A stretch of DNA of 38,311 bases from Rhodospirillales bacterium (GCA_947466085.1 CANIEC010000025.1:1-38311); one strand, 5' to 3'; shown: positions 7,958-20,567, counted from the stretch's first letter. A program made the numbers and translations. Notes: generated by a model from the letters alone, not told the origin.

Positions 7958-8832
7958 CCTGCGAAGCTCAGGCAGTAATCGCGCACCTGCTGCAGCGGGA
8001 TGCGGGCGTGGCTCTGCACGATGATGAACTTGCCGCCGGGGTCGGTGCCGTTCGGCAGCCTGACCAGACGCTCGAAGTCGTCGGCGCCCCAGACGCAGGA
8101 TTGTTCCGAGAACAGCTGCACATCCGACGTGTAACAGGTGTCCCACTCGGCGTGATAGTCGAACAGCGTGCCGCTGATTTCCGCTACGCTGGTATAGAGT
8201 GAGTATTCCGTCCACGGCACCTGGAACGGCTTACGGGCCTTCCAGAGCACCAGCGAGGTCATCGCGCTGAGCCGGGGACCGCGCACCTGGTCGAGGGTCA
8301 TCCGCGCCAGGTCGCCATGCAGGATGTTCGGCGTGACCGAGAGGCCGTGTGACCGGTGGTCGTAGGGGATGCCGATCACCTCCGACGCGCTCTGCCACCA
8401 AGGGTGATGCTGCTTGGGCTCCCAGCGGGACAGGGCCCGGTCATATTGAATGAAGGTCCGCGAATCGAAATCGCCGACGCAGCAAACGTCGGAATCGAGG
8501 GTGAAGTAGCCCTTAAAGCCCAGCACCGCCGGCACGTGCAGCTTCACGATCTGCTGCCGGTACCAGCCGGTCATCCAATAGAACGGACTGTAGGCCGGGA
8601 AGAAATCGCGTTCGCGGCGCACGGTTACTTCGATGTTCGGAAAACGCGGTAGATTGGACCGCAGCAGGTCTGCATCGCGATTGGGCGCGATGATCAGGAG
8701 TTCGAAGGGCTTGCTGTCGCGCCAGTGCTTGGCCAGCGACTCGATCAGGAGACCGGCACGCTCCAGATCGCCCACGCGCTTGATTTTGCGCAGGGCGAGC
8801 GGGAGGATTCCTTGTCTGATCTCAGAAAACAT
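7954..8832 (-). CDS. DUF6492-like, putative glycosyltransferase-fold protein
   Basis: The 292-residue product has no signal peptide or membrane segment. ERAGLLIESLAKHW and FELLIIAPNRDA look like the first strands of a GT-A nucleotide-sugar fold. TLDSDVCCVGDFD (D113 and D115) resembles the DxD metal-binding motif that follows a hydrophobic strand. YSPFYWMTGWYRQQIVKLH fits the helix before it in DUF6492-type proteins. These features suggest transfer of a sugar to a cell-surface glycan or protein, but no substrate is evident and no other glycan gene adjoins it. It converges on the CoA-transferase gene with overlapping stops. Its start at 8832 lies 10-15 bases after a GGAGAG sequence. Confidence 0.6.
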   Translation of the reverse strand: MFSEIRQGILPLALRKIKRVGDLERAGLLIESLAKHWRDSKPFELLIIAPNRDADLLRSNLPRFPNIEVTVRRERDFFPAYSPFYWMTGWYRQQIVKLHVPAVLGFKGYFTLDSDVCCVGDFDSRTFIQYDRALSRWEPKQHHPWWQSASEVIGIPYDHRSHGLSVTPNILHGDLARMTLDQVRGPRLSAMTSLVLWKARKPFQVPWTEYSLYTSVAEISGTLFDYHAEWDTCYTSDVQLFSEQSCVWGADDFERLVRLPNGTDPGGKFIIVQSHARIPLQQVRDYCLSFAG

Positions 8833-8960
8833 TCAGGGCGACACTCTCCATCTTTATATGGGGATCGTCGACTCCATATCAATCGATAGGTTAAATCATT
8901 GGACGTGCTACGAGCGGCGCATCGTCCCACATCGGTTCATGAAAGAACGCCCGGAGCGGC

Positions 8961-8989
8961 AAAAAAACGCCGGGCCCAAGGGCCCGGCG
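8961..8989 (-). terminator. Intrinsic terminator (minus strand)
   Basis: A perfect 10-base stem (CGCCGGGCCC with GGGCCCGGCG, 2-base loop) is followed on the minus strand by seven T. It ends transcripts coming from the LysR gene or from the sRNA candidate immediately upstream of it. Confidence 0.93.
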
Positions 8990-9060
8990 AGTCAAACAGG
9001 GAGGCTTCACGTCTGGGAGACGTGGGATCATGAGGATCCCGAGTTTCGAACCGATCAGCC
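8961..9060 (-). ncRNA. Candidate AbcR-type (alpha-r15-like) trans-acting sRNA, about 100 nt
   Basis: Read on the minus strand, this stretch has three successive hairpins. The first pairs 9035-9040 with 9024-9029, the second pairs 9018-9024 with 9008-9014, and the third is the terminator at 8961-8989. The second hairpin displays CTCCCA around its loop, an anti-Shine-Dalgarno motif reported for AbcR sRNAs, and CCTCCC lies in the linker before the terminator. The position also fits: AbcR genes in Rhizobiales lie beside the LysR gene lsrB/vtlR, itself next to trxB, as here. AbcR RNAs bind Hfq and repress ABC transporter mRNAs. The 5' end at about 9060 is a guess; only a weak -35-like TTGAGT at 9086-9091 was seen. 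It could instead be the structured 3' UTR of the LysR transcript. Confidence 0.5.
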
Positions 9061-9137
9061 AGAAGCGGACGTGTCGAAAACCTGCACTCAACCTATGCCT
9101 CGTGGTGAGGATTGGTAGTGGCCAAGATTTGGACACT

Positions 9138-9158
9138 GGCATGCGGCGCGCGCATGCC
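9138..9158. repeat. Perfect inverted repeat just downstream of the LysR gene
   Basis: Arms GGCATGCG (9138-9145) and CGCATGCC (9151-9158) are exact reverse complements around GCGCG. No T-run follows on either strand, so it is not a classical terminator. It may stabilise the LysR mRNA 3' end or separate that gene from the sRNA candidate. Confidence 0.5.
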
Positions 9159-9193
9159 TTTCACCGTCTATGCAATCCTGGAGGTCTCAGGCT

Positions 9194-10084
9194 TCAGAAA
9201 CGGGTTTCAGCGACCTTCCGCAGCAAGAAATCCCGGAACACCGCGATGCGCTTGGAGTGCCGCAATTCCTCGGGATAGGTGAAGTACACATCCGTCGTCC
9301 GGACATTCAGGTCGGGGAGCAGCATTTCCAGCTTGGTGGACTCACGGGCGAGGTAGTCCGGCAGAGAGGCGATGCCGAGGCCGGACTCCACAGCCCGGAA
9401 AATACCGTAGGTATTGTTCACCCGGAGCACCACGAGCCGCGGGTTATGGTCGGGGTTACCTTCGCGGAGCAACCAGTTAACGTCCTGTACGGGCGCGCGC
9501 GCATCCTCGCCGAAGATGATCAGACGATGCTGGTCGAGTTCGTCGATAGTATTGGGTTTGCCGTACTTCTGAACATAGTCGTGCGAGGCATAGACGTGAC
9601 TGCGGACAGTCAGCAGATGGCGCTGCACCAGCCCCGGCTGCCGCGGCATGACCATGCGGATGGCCACGTCGGCCTCGCGCATGCCGAGATCGAGCTCGTT
9701 GTCGGACAGGACCAAGCTCACGTCGATCTCGGGATAGAGCGCAATGAACTCGTGCATCTGGGCGGTTAACCAAGTCGAGCCGAAGCCGACCGTCGCATGG
9801 ATCTTGAGCCGCCCGGCCGGTTTGTCCTGGTTCGCACGCAACAGCGCCTCGGCGGTATTGACCTTGGCGGCCATGTCACGCGCCGTGCGGTACAGCAGCT
9901 CGCCCTGCTCCGTCAGGATGAGCCCGCGCGCATGGCGATGGAACAGCATGACGCCGAGCTGCTCTTCGAGCGCGCCGATCTGGCGCGAGATCGCCGACTG
10001 GCTGAGCTTCAGCGACTCGCCGGCATGGGTGAAGCTGCCGGCATCCGCCACGGCCTGGAATATCCGCAGCTTGTCCCAGTCCAT
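9194..10084 (-). CDS. LysR-type transcriptional regulator, LsrB/VtlR-like
   Basis: The 296-residue product has an N-terminal winged helix (residues 1-60: LRIFQAVADAGSFTHAGESL, then SQSAISRQIGALEEQLG and LFHRHARGLILTEQG) and a periplasmic-binding-like effector domain from about residue 90. The start MDWDKLRIFQAVAD is typical of the LsrB/VtlR group. It lies 30 bases downstream of trxB on the same strand and so is probably cotranscribed. In Rhizobiales, LsrB/VtlR beside trxB controls oxidative-stress and envelope genes and activates an AbcR sRNA; a similar sRNA candidate follows here. The family assignment is firm. The LsrB/VtlR identity rests on synteny and the N-terminus. Confidence 0.9.
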   Translation of the reverse strand: MDWDKLRIFQAVADAGSFTHAGESLKLSQSAISRQIGALEEQLGVMLFHRHARGLILTEQGELLYRTARDMAAKVNTAEALLRANQDKPAGRLKIHATVGFGSTWLTAQMHEFIALYPEIDVSLVLSDNELDLGMREADVAIRMVMPRQPGLVQRHLLTVRSHVYASHDYVQKYGKPNTIDELDQHRLIIFGEDARAPVQDVNWLLREGNPDHNPRLVVLRVNNTYGIFRAVESGLGIASLPDYLARESTKLEMLLPDLNVRTTDVYFTYPEELRHSKRIAVFRDFLLRKVAETRF

Positions 10085-10114
10085 TTAATCGCCTCCCTGT
10101 CCAAGCCTGCTGCT

Positions 10115-11179
<1,065 letters not shown>

Positions 11180-11201
11180 TCACAGGCAATTACCGAATCC
11201 T

Positions 11202-11216
11202 CGCAACTTTATTGCG
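11202..11216. promoter_or_regulatory. 15-bp dyad upstream of the Lrp gene, possible Lrp operator
   Basis: CGCAA and TTGCG flank CTTTA, giving a 15-base dyad with an A/T-rich centre, the usual shape of Lrp/AsnC sites. It sits in the divergent lrp-trxB spacer and partly overlaps a possible lrp promoter: TTGCGT at 11212-11217, 17-base spacer, CATAGA at 11235-11240. Autoregulation by Lrp is an inference. Confidence 0.4.
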
Positions 11217-11263
11217 TGTTCGGCACGCTTCTGGCATAGACCGCACCCAACGGAGGAATACGA

Positions 11264-11743
11264 ATGGCTCGGGCCAAGCTCGATCGAATTGACCGGCGAA
11301 TTCTCAGCGACCTGCAGTCCAATGGACGCATGACCAATGTGGAACTGGCCGAACGGGCCGGTATTTCGGCGCCACCGTGCCTGCGCCGTGTGCGGGCCCT
11401 GGAGCGGGCGGGAATCATCAAGGGCTACCATGCGGAACTGAGCCCTGAGGCATTGGGCTACAGCGTGTCCGTGTTCGCCCTGGTGGGGCTCAACAGCCAG
11501 GCCGAGACCGATCTCAAAGCATTCGAGGAACTGATCGCCAAGTGGGAAGAGGTCCGCGAATGCCACATGCTGGCAGGCGAGGCCGACTTCCTGCTCAAGA
11601 TCGTGGCCGAGACATGGGATGATTATCAGAAATTCCTGACGACCCGCCTCACCTCGGCGCCCAACGTCAGCCACGTGAAATCCATGATGGTGTTCCGCAC
11701 CGCCAAGGAAGTGCCTGGCGTGCCAATCTCGACGGAAGCGTAA
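11264..11743 (+). CDS. Lrp/AsnC family transcriptional regulator
   Basis: The 159-residue product starts with the Lrp winged helix (KLDRIDRRILSDLQSNGRMTNVELAERAGIS, described in pieces: LDRIDRRILSDLQSNGR then ELAERAGISAPPCLRRV). A RAM ligand-binding domain follows from about residue 65 (VSVFALVGLNSQ, then VRECHMLAGEADFLLKI). The RAM domain usually binds an amino acid and sets the octameric state. ATG 11264 follows GGAGG. It is transcribed away from trxB; an Lrp gene next to trxB and a LysR gene is a recurrent alphaproteobacterial arrangement, and the spacer holds a candidate operator. Targets beyond its own region are not predictable. Confidence 0.95.
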   Translation: MARAKLDRIDRRILSDLQSNGRMTNVELAERAGISAPPCLRRVRALERAGIIKGYHAELSPEALGYSVSVFALVGLNSQAETDLKAFEELIAKWEEVRECHMLAGEADFLLKIVAETWDDYQKFLTTRLTSAPNVSHVKSMMVFRTAKEVPGVPISTEA

Positions 11744-11795
11744 CTTCGTCGGTCGGGCGCAGGCAGCCCGCGAAGGAATAACGGAGCAAGAATAG

Positions 11796-12167
11796 ATGAC
11801 CGACGTCACCTTCGAGATTCTGCACAGCGTCGCCGACGCCTTTGCCCGGCGCGACGTCGACGGCATCGTCAATTCATTTGCCGAAGACGGCGAATTCCGC
11901 AACGCCAAGGGCCCCGACTACTGGGGCCAGAGCTTCAAGGGCACGGCGGCCATCCGCAGCTACTTCGAACCGCTGTTCGCCAGCACCGGCGACGTGAAGT
12001 GGGTTCACACCAACGAATTCATCTGCGGCGACCGGGCGGTGACCGAATGGCACCGGACCGCGACCCTGGCGACAGGCGAACGTCAGGAATGGCTGGGCTG
12101 CGACCTCTACACCTTCCGTCGCGGCCTCATCGTCATGAAGGACACGTACATCAAAGTCGTCCTCTGA
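11796..12167 (+). CDS. SnoaL/NTF2-like fold protein
   Basis: The 123-residue product matches the alpha+beta barrel of SnoaL-like proteins. An N-terminal helix (LHSVADAFARRDVDGIVNSF) leads to AEDGEFRNAKGP, then FKGTAAIRSYFEPLFAS, and strands VKWVHTNEFICGD, AVTEWHRTATLA, EWLGCDLYTFRRGLIVMKDTYIKV. Such proteins are small cyclases, isomerases, dehydratases or ligand binders. No catalytic residue can be named with certainty. It follows the Lrp gene by 52 bases on the same strand with AACGGAGCAAGAAT before the ATG. Cotranscription with lrp is possible. Confidence 0.8.
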   Translation: MTDVTFEILHSVADAFARRDVDGIVNSFAEDGEFRNAKGPDYWGQSFKGTAAIRSYFEPLFASTGDVKWVHTNEFICGDRAVTEWHRTATLATGERQEWLGCDLYTFRRGLIVMKDTYIKVVL

Positions 12168-12180
12168 GCCTCTTGCGGGA

Positions 12181-12220
12181 AACGCCGTGTATTGATAACG
12201 TGATTTAAATACACAGCGTT
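12181..12220. repeat. Inverted repeat upstream of yciB
   Basis: Thirteen-base arms at 12181-12193 and 12208-12220 (AACGCCGTGTATT and AATACACAGCGTT) are complementary with one mismatch around a 14-base A/T-rich centre. This could be an operator, or a weak hairpin ending the upstream transcript. It is the most A/T-rich stretch in this area. Confidence 0.5.
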
Positions 12221-12246
12221 GTCGCCAACACTGAAGGTCGCGAGCC

Positions 12247-12813
12247 ATGAGGAATCTCTTCCAGGCATCCAAGATCCTGTTGCTCGACCTCGCATCGACA
12301 CTGCTGTTCCTCGCGGTCTATGCCTTCACGGGCAATCTCTTCCTCGCGGTCGGGCTCGGCATGGCGCTGGGCATCGCCCAGATCGGCTGGCAGCTCGCCC
12401 ACAAGCAGCCCGTCGAGGCGCTGCAGTGGCTCAGCCTCGTCATTATCTTCGCTTCCGGAACCGCAACCTTCCTGACCGACGACCCGTTCTTCGTCATGAT
12501 CAAGCCCAGCATCATCTACGTTATCGTCGGCCTGGTGATGCTGAAGCGCGGCTGGATGACCCGCTACCTGCCGCCGATCGCGCGGGCGACCGTACCCGAC
12601 CTCGCGATCACCTTCGGCTATGTCTGGGCAGGGATGATGTTCTTCTCGGCCGTGCTCAACATCGTCCTCGCCCTCACCCTCGACGTTGCGGCCTGGGCGG
12701 CCGTGAAGTCGGTCTGGGCGATCGGCAGCAAGATCGGCCTGTTCGGTATTCAGTACGCCATCATGAAGTCGACCGGCATCCGCCGGGCGCGCGCCATGAT
12801 GGCGGCTAGCTGA
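12247..12813 (+). CDS. yciB: Inner-membrane protein YciB/IspZ (septation protein A family)
   Basis: The 188-residue product has about five hydrophobic helices. Family features are the N-terminal [18 protein letters not shown], the loop [24 protein letters not shown] (best marker, around residues 68-92), and a C-terminal hydrophobic helix. YciB proteins lie in the inner membrane, interact with elongasome and divisome parts, and affect envelope integrity. Its stop overlaps the convergent greA stop by 8 bases. Intergenic DNA upstream contains an inverted repeat. The E. coli role comes from family knowledge; the alphaproteobacterial one is less studied. Confidence 0.88.
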   Translation: MRNLFQASKILLLDLASTLLFLAVYAFTGNLFLAVGLGMALGIAQIGWQLAHKQPVEALQWLSLVIIFASGTATFLTDDPFFVMIKPSIIYVIVGLVMLKRGWMTRYLPPIARATVPDLAITFGYVWAGMMFFSAVLNIVLALTLDVAAWAAVKSVWAIGSKIGLFGIQYAIMKSTGIRRARAMMAAS

Positions 12814-13279
12814 ACTGCACGCCCACCACTTCGTAGGACTTGCCGCCGCGCGGCGTCTGGACTTCGACCCGGTCGCCCACCGTCTTCCCGATCAGCGCCC
12901 GGCCGATCGGCGAGGTGACGGAGATCCGGCCCTTGGTGAGGTCCGCCTCGTAGGGGCCGACGATCTGGTACTTCACCTTCTCGTCGGTGTCCTCGTCGGC
13001 CAGGCGCACGGTGGCGCCGAACTTGATGATCTTGCCGGTCAGCTTGGAGAAGTCGATCACCTCGGTCCGCGAGATGATGTCCTCGAGCTCGGCGATGCGA
13101 CCCTCGATGAAGCTCTGCTTTTCGCGTGCGGACGTATATTCGGCGTTCTCCGAGAGATCGCCATGCTCGCGCGCCGTCGCGATCGCCTTGATGATCGCCG
13201 GGCGCTCCACGCTCTTCAGCACTTTCAGTTCTGCCTCGAGGCGCTGAAGGCCCTCGGCGGTCATCGGAATACGTTCCAT
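12806..13279 (-). CDS. greA: Transcription elongation factor GreA
   Basis: GreA enters the RNA polymerase secondary channel and stimulates cleavage of backtracked RNA. The 157-residue length from ATG 13279 is standard. It has the coiled-coil N-terminal domain with the tip acidic pair D41 and E44 in [10 protein letters not shown], then the FKBP-like C-terminal domain with [27 protein letters not shown]. An in-frame start at 13321 would add 14 residues not seen in the family, and AAGGA lies before 13279. It follows carB on the same strand by about 100 bases and may share the carAB transcript. Confidence 0.97.
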   Translation of the reverse strand: MERIPMTAEGLQRLEAELKVLKSVERPAIIKAIATAREHGDLSENAEYTSAREKQSFIEGRIAELEDIISRTEVIDFSKLTGKIIKFGATVRLADEDTDEKVKYQIVGPYEADLTKGRISVTSPIGRALIGKTVGDRVEVQTPRGGKSYEVVGVQFS

Positions 13280-13380
13280 TTCCAAATCGTCCTTGATCAC
13301 TCGTACGGCGTCAACGCCCAACGCAACCGGAAACGGAGTGCAATCCGGCGCGCGCCAGGCGGGAGCGGAGGTGAAAAGGC

Positions 13381-16626
<3,246 letters not shown>

Positions 16627-16634
16627 GATTGCTC

Positions 16635-17819
16635 TTACTTGCCCTTGCTCTTGTCGATCATCTCGACGAACCGGTCGAAGAGATAATGGCTGTCGGTCGG
16701 GCCGGGCGAGGCTTCGGGGTGATACTGGACCGAAAAGGCCGGCTTGTCGGTACAGCGCAGGCCTTCGTTGATGCCGTCGAACAGGGAGACGTGCGTCACC
16801 TCGGTGTTCTCGGGCAGTGATTCGGGGATGACGCAGAAACCATGGTTCTGCGACGTGATCTCGACCTTGCCTGTCGTCAGGTCCTTGACCGGCTGGTTGG
16901 CGCCGCGGTGGCCGCGCGCCATCTTGCGGGTCTTGCCGCCCAGCGTCAGCGCCAGGATCTGGTGGCCGAGGCAGATGCCGAACAGCGGCACCTTCTTGTC
17001 GAGCACGGCCTGGATCGCGGGCGAGGCATACACCGCGGTCGCGGCCGGATCGCCGGGACCGTTGGACAGGAACACGCCATCGGGCTCGTGGCGCAGGATG
17101 TCATCGGCCGTGGCCGTTGCCGGCACGACCGTGACCTTGCAGCCGGTACTGGCGAGGCAGCGCAGGATGTTGCGCTTGGCACCGTAATCGACCGCAACGA
17201 CGTGATACTTGGGGTTGGTGAGCTTGCCGTAGCCCTTGCCCAGCGCCCACCTGGTCTCGTCCCAATTGTAGGTCTGCTTGGTCGTGACCTCGATCGCCAG
17301 GTCCATGCCGTCGAGACCGGGCCAATCGAGCGCGATCTGGCGCATTCTGGGAATGTCGAACTTGCCGTCCGGCGCATGGACCACGACACCGTTGGGCGCG
17401 CCGCCGTCGCGGATGCGGCGCGTGATGGCGCGCGTGTCGACGTCGCAGATACCCGGCAGATTGTGGCTCTTCAGCCAGTCGTCGAGCGGCTTTACGGAGC
17501 GCCAGTTCGCGGGCTCGGTGATATCGCCGCGCAGAACCACGCCCCGGGCGGCCGGGGTGATCGTCTCGATGTCCTCGAGGTTCGTGCCGACGTTGCCGAT
17601 ATGCGGGAAGGTGAAGGTGATGATCTGGCCGGCATAGGAGGGGTCAGTGATGATCTCCTGGTAACCGGTCATCGAGGTGTTGAAGCAGACCTCGCCCACG
17701 GCATGGCCGGCGGCGCCCACTCCCTTGCCCCAGAAGACCGTGCCGTCAGCCAGCACCAGCGCGGCCGTGGCCCAACGCGGCGCGGCGTCATTGGCGCCGG
17801 CGGTCTTAGGTGAAGTCAT
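16635..17819 (-). CDS. carA: Carbamoyl-phosphate synthase small subunit (glutaminase)
   Basis: The glutamine amidotransferase subunit hydrolyses glutamine and channels ammonia to CarB. The 394-residue product has the CarA-specific N-terminal domain ([19 protein letters not shown], then [21 protein letters not shown]) and a class I GATase domain with SNGPGDPA, nucleophile C283 in GICLGHQ, and [15 protein letters not shown] with the His-Glu pair. ATG 17819 is the first of the operon. A promoter-like pair lies at 17897-17925. Its order carA-carB-greA, divergent from yqeY-dnaG-rpoD, is common in alphaproteobacteria. Confidence 0.98.
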   Translation of the reverse strand: MTSPKTAGANDAAPRWATAALVLADGTVFWGKGVGAAGHAVGEVCFNTSMTGYQEIITDPSYAGQIITFTFPHIGNVGTNLEDIETITPAARGVVLRGDITEPANWRSVKPLDDWLKSHNLPGICDVDTRAITRRIRDGGAPNGVVVHAPDGKFDIPRMRQIALDWPGLDGMDLAIEVTTKQTYNWDETRWALGKGYGKLTNPKYHVVAVDYGAKRNILRCLASTGCKVTVVPATATADDILRHEPDGVFLSNGPGDPAATAVYASPAIQAVLDKKVPLFGICLGHQILALTLGGKTRKMARGHRGANQPVKDLTTGKVEITSQNHGFCVIPESLPENTEVTHVSLFDGINEGLRCTDKPAFSVQYHPEASPGPTDSHYLFDRFVEMIDKSKGK

Positions 17820-17896
17820 GATGAATTAGTCCGTTCCGTGCCCGCACAAACTCGCCCCTGACCCGGTATGGGCGAGGCGATCGGCGAGCCGGGCGG

Positions 17897-17925
17897 TTTG
17901 TAACCAAGCCGCCGCAGAGGGTCAA
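17897..17925 (-). promoter_or_regulatory. Putative sigma-70 promoter of carAB
   Basis: On the minus strand a -35 element TTGACC, preceded by C to give the alphaproteobacterial CTTGAC, is at 17925-17920. A 17-base spacer leads to TACAAA at 17902-17897. Transcription would start near 17890, leaving a leader of about 70 bases before carA. No pyrimidine or arginine operator was recognised. Confidence 0.5.
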
Positions 17926-18042
17926 GGTGCCGAAGGCAGCCAATTTCTAAGCTATTTCAATAACTTATTTGCTTTGCCAACAGCGGGCGAGACGATTAGT
18001 TTCCGCCGCTTGGGCATACGGCCAACCAGTAGGACTGAAGCG

Positions 18043-18501
18043 ATGCTGCGCGAAAAACTGACCGAAGCGATGAAAGACGCCATGCGCGCCAAGGATCAGG
18101 CTGCGCTCGGCACGATTCGGCTCATCCTGGCGAAGCTCAAGGACGCCGATATTGCGGCCCGCACCGAGGCCAGCCGCGAGGGCGTGGCCGACGACAGAGT
18201 TCTGTCGCTGATGCAGGGCATGATCAAGCAGCGGAACGAATCGATCGCCCTCTACGAGAAGGGCAATCGCACCGACCTGGCCGACAAGGAGAAGGCCGAA
18301 ATCGCCGTGATCGAGCGGTTCCTGCCGCAGCAGATGGACGAGGCCGCCGTCGAGGCCGCCGTGCGCGAGGCCATTGCCGCCAGCGGGGCCACCTCGATCA
18401 AGGACATGGGCGGCGTCATGACCGCTCTGAAGGGCAAGTATGCCGGCCAGATGGACTTCGCCAAGGCGTCCGCCGCCGTCAAAAAAGCCTTGAGCGCCTG
18501 A
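18043..18501 (+). CDS. GatB/YqeY domain-containing protein
   Basis: The 152-residue, mostly helical product has the YqeY signature: an N-terminal amphipathic helix (LREKLTEAMKDAMRAKDQ), LGTIRLILAKLKDADIAAR, IKQRNESIALYEKGNRTDL, EKAEIAVIERFLPQQM and an end with DMGGVMTALKGKYAGQMDFAKAS. The fold matches the tRNA-binding tail of GatB, and a link to tRNA-dependent amidation or tRNA metabolism is presumed. ATG 18043 follows AGGA by about 8 bases. It lies 53 bases before dnaG and heads the yqeY-dnaG-rpoD cluster, the alphaproteobacterial version of the macromolecular synthesis operon. Confidence 0.93.
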   Translation: MLREKLTEAMKDAMRAKDQAALGTIRLILAKLKDADIAARTEASREGVADDRVLSLMQGMIKQRNESIALYEKGNRTDLADKEKAEIAVIERFLPQQMDEAAVEAAVREAIAASGATSIKDMGGVMTALKGKYAGQMDFAKASAAVKKALSA

Positions 18502-18512
18502 TCTTCCCCGCT

Positions 18513-18556
18513 ATCCCCTATGGCGTGGGCTCCACGCGGGGGCCATCTTAGGGGAT
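18513..18556. promoter_or_regulatory. Nested inverted repeat spanning the dnaG start
   Basis: ATCCCCTA (18513-18520) pairs with TAGGGGAT (18549-18556), whose end includes the first two bases of the dnaG ATG. Inside it, TGGC can pair with GCCA and CGTGG (18524-18528) with CCACG (18532-18536). As an RNA hairpin it would bury the dnaG initiation region and could lower primase output relative to YqeY and RpoD. Confidence 0.45.
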
Positions 18557-20435
18557 GGCCTTCCCCCCGGGCTTCCTTGATGAACTGCGTGCGCGCCTCA
18601 GCCTGTCCGACATCGTCGGGCGGAAGGTGCCGCTGAAGCGCCGGTCGGGCGCCGAGTATGCGGGCCTGTGCCCCTTCCATAACGAGAAATCACCGTCCTT
18701 CACGGTCAACGACAAGAAGGGCTTCTATCACTGCTTCGGCTGCGGCGAGCACGGCGACGCCGTGGGCTTCGTCATGAAGACCGAGGGGCTTTCCTTCCCC
18801 GAATCGGTGGAGAAGCTCGCCCGCGAGGTCAACCTGCCAGTGCCGCGCGCGACTCCCGCGGAGCGTGAGCGCGCCGACCGGGCGGCCACGCTGCAACAGG
18901 TCGTCGAGCTGGCTGCCCTCTGGTTCCAGAGGCAGCTTCGCCTCCCCGCGGGCCGTCAGGGTCTCGATTACCTCCGCGGACGCGGCCTCTCCGATGCCGT
19001 GATCGACGACTTCCGGCTGGGCTTCGCGCCCGATTCACGCGATGGCGTCATCGCCGCGCTCAAGCGCGAGAATGTGCCGATCGAGAAAATCGTCGAGGCG
19101 GGACTCGCCATCCAGCCCGACGACGGGCGCGAGCCCTACGACCGTTTCCGCGGCCGCGTCATGTTCGTCATCAACGACCGCCGCGGCCGGGCCATCGCCT
19201 TCGGAGGGCGCGTCATGGGCACCGGCGAGCCCAAGTACCTGAATTCGCCCGAGACGCCGCTCTTTCACAAGGGTGCCAATCTCTACTGCCTCGACCGGGC
19301 TCGGCAGGCCGCGACCAAGGACCAGCCGGTGATCGTGGCCGAGGGCTACATGGACGTGATCGCCCTGCACGGTGCGGGTTTCACCGGCGCCGTGGCGCCG
19401 CTCGGCACCGCCCTGACCGAAGGACAGCTCGGCGAGCTCTGGAAACTGGCCGATGAGCCCTATCTGTGTTTCGACGGCGACAACGCCGGCCGCCGCGCCG
19501 CGTCCCGAGCCGCCGAACGGGCGTTACCGCTGCTGCGTCCCGGGAAGAGCCTGCGGTTCCTCACCCTGCCGGCCGGCGAGGATCCAGACAGCCTCATCCG
19601 GACCCGAGGTGCCGACGCGGTGCGCCGCATCCTCGACCTCGCCCGGCCGCTGTCAGACATGGTCTGGGAGCTGGAAATCGAGGGCAAGCCGGCGGACACC
19701 CCCGAGCGGCGGGCCAGCCTGCAGCGCAGCGTCGAGCAGCGGGTGGCCGAGATCGCCGACCCGATGGTACGCGAGTACTACCGTACCGAAATGCGCAACC
19801 GGCTGAACCGGATGCGTCGTCCGGAGGCGCCGGCCTGGCAGCCCGGCGGCGGGGGACGCAAGCCGTTCCGTCGCCCCGGTGATCCCGAGCCCGCCCCCTT
19901 CGCCGCCGGGTCCGCCGCCCGCCGGTCGGGGGAGGGTCTCGACGGCTCCCGCCAGGAGCGGGTCCTGCTGGGCGCGCTGATCGAGCGGCCGGCGCTGCTC
20001 CACATCCTGGCCGAGGAGCTGGCGTCCCTACCGATCGGTCATCCCGAGCTTGTCCGGCTGCGAAGCGGCTTGCTCGACGCCCTGTCGCTGGTGCCTTCGG
20101 GGGTGGACCCGGCTGCCGACGAGGCAGCCGGTGACCCCTCGCTCGAAGCACAATTGATCATGCAGCACCTGGAGCGAATCGGCTTGGGGCGCCTGGCCGC
20201 CGAGACCCGGCTCAAGGCGCGGAATGCCTTCACGGACGATCCTGCCGATTCTGAGGGGTGGGTCGGGCAGTGGCGCCGGGCGGCCCGTCACCTGAGCCAG
20301 CTCCAGGGCGGCCCGGAGGAGCTGAAACGGGCCGAGGAAGCCCTCGCCGAGGACATGTCCGATGAGAATTTGCAGCGACTCCAAGCCATTCTGGATCGCA
20401 TGCGGCGCGAGAACATCGAATCCAATGCCATGTAA
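18555..20435 (+). CDS. dnaG: DNA primase
   Basis: DnaG makes RNA primers at the replication fork. The 626-residue product has all three modules. The N-terminal zinc-binding domain has ligands C39, H42, C60 and C63 (CPFH, YHCFGC). The TOPRIM catalytic core has FRGRVMFVINDRRGRAIAFGGR, the catalytic E263 in VIVAEGYMDVIAL, and the acidic FDGDNAGRRAA. A DnaB-binding C-terminal helical domain begins about residue 470, after a Pro/Gly/Arg-rich linker. The start at 18555 gives the expected PPGFLDELRARLSLSDIV N-terminus, although the ribosome binding site is buried in an inverted repeat. It leads into rpoD after 165 bases. Confidence 0.98.
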   Translation: MAFPPGFLDELRARLSLSDIVGRKVPLKRRSGAEYAGLCPFHNEKSPSFTVNDKKGFYHCFGCGEHGDAVGFVMKTEGLSFPESVEKLAREVNLPVPRATPAERERADRAATLQQVVELAALWFQRQLRLPAGRQGLDYLRGRGLSDAVIDDFRLGFAPDSRDGVIAALKRENVPIEKIVEAGLAIQPDDGREPYDRFRGRVMFVINDRRGRAIAFGGRVMGTGEPKYLNSPETPLFHKGANLYCLDRARQAATKDQPVIVAEGYMDVIALHGAGFTGAVAPLGTALTEGQLGELWKLADEPYLCFDGDNAGRRAASRAAERALPLLRPGKSLRFLTLPAGEDPDSLIRTRGADAVRRILDLARPLSDMVWELEIEGKPADTPERRASLQRSVEQRVAEIADPMVREYYRTEMRNRLNRMRRPEAPAWQPGGGGRKPFRRPGDPEPAPFAAGSAARRSGEGLDGSRQERVLLGALIERPALLHILAEELASLPIGHPELVRLRSGLLDALSLVPSGVDPAADEAAGDPSLEAQLIMQHLERIGLGRLAAETRLKARNAFTDDPADSEGWVGQWRRAARHLSQLQGGPEELKRAEEALAEDMSDENLQRLQAILDRMRRENIESNAM

Positions 20436-20549
20436 CGGGGCTGCGCAGATTCAGGGACTCGCCTCTATCGCTGCTTGCACTGAAGCCCCATATAGTAGAA
20501 GGGTAGTTTTGCGGGGCCGCCCTCCCGCCTCCCCTTCTTGCAGCCAAAT

Positions 20550-20567
20550 AACGGCCCTTTGGCCGTT
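20550..20567 (+). terminator. Hairpin between dnaG and rpoD (attenuator-like)
   Basis: AACGGCC (20550-20556) and GGCCGTT (20561-20567) form a perfect 7-base stem with a CTTT loop. It is followed by CTATCCGTTTG rather than a strong T-run. It could end part of the dnaG transcripts or protect the rpoD message. The rest of the 165-base dnaG-rpoD spacer shows no gene. Confidence 0.4.

Noticed and set aside
8633..9118. Plus-strand frame across the DUF6492-like start and the sRNA candidate
   Set aside because: It spans the promoter region and terminator, has no ribosome binding site and no recognisable motif.
9138..9158. Inverted repeat as the terminator of the LysR gene
   Set aside because: There is no T-run on either strand; the strong terminator is at 8961-8989.
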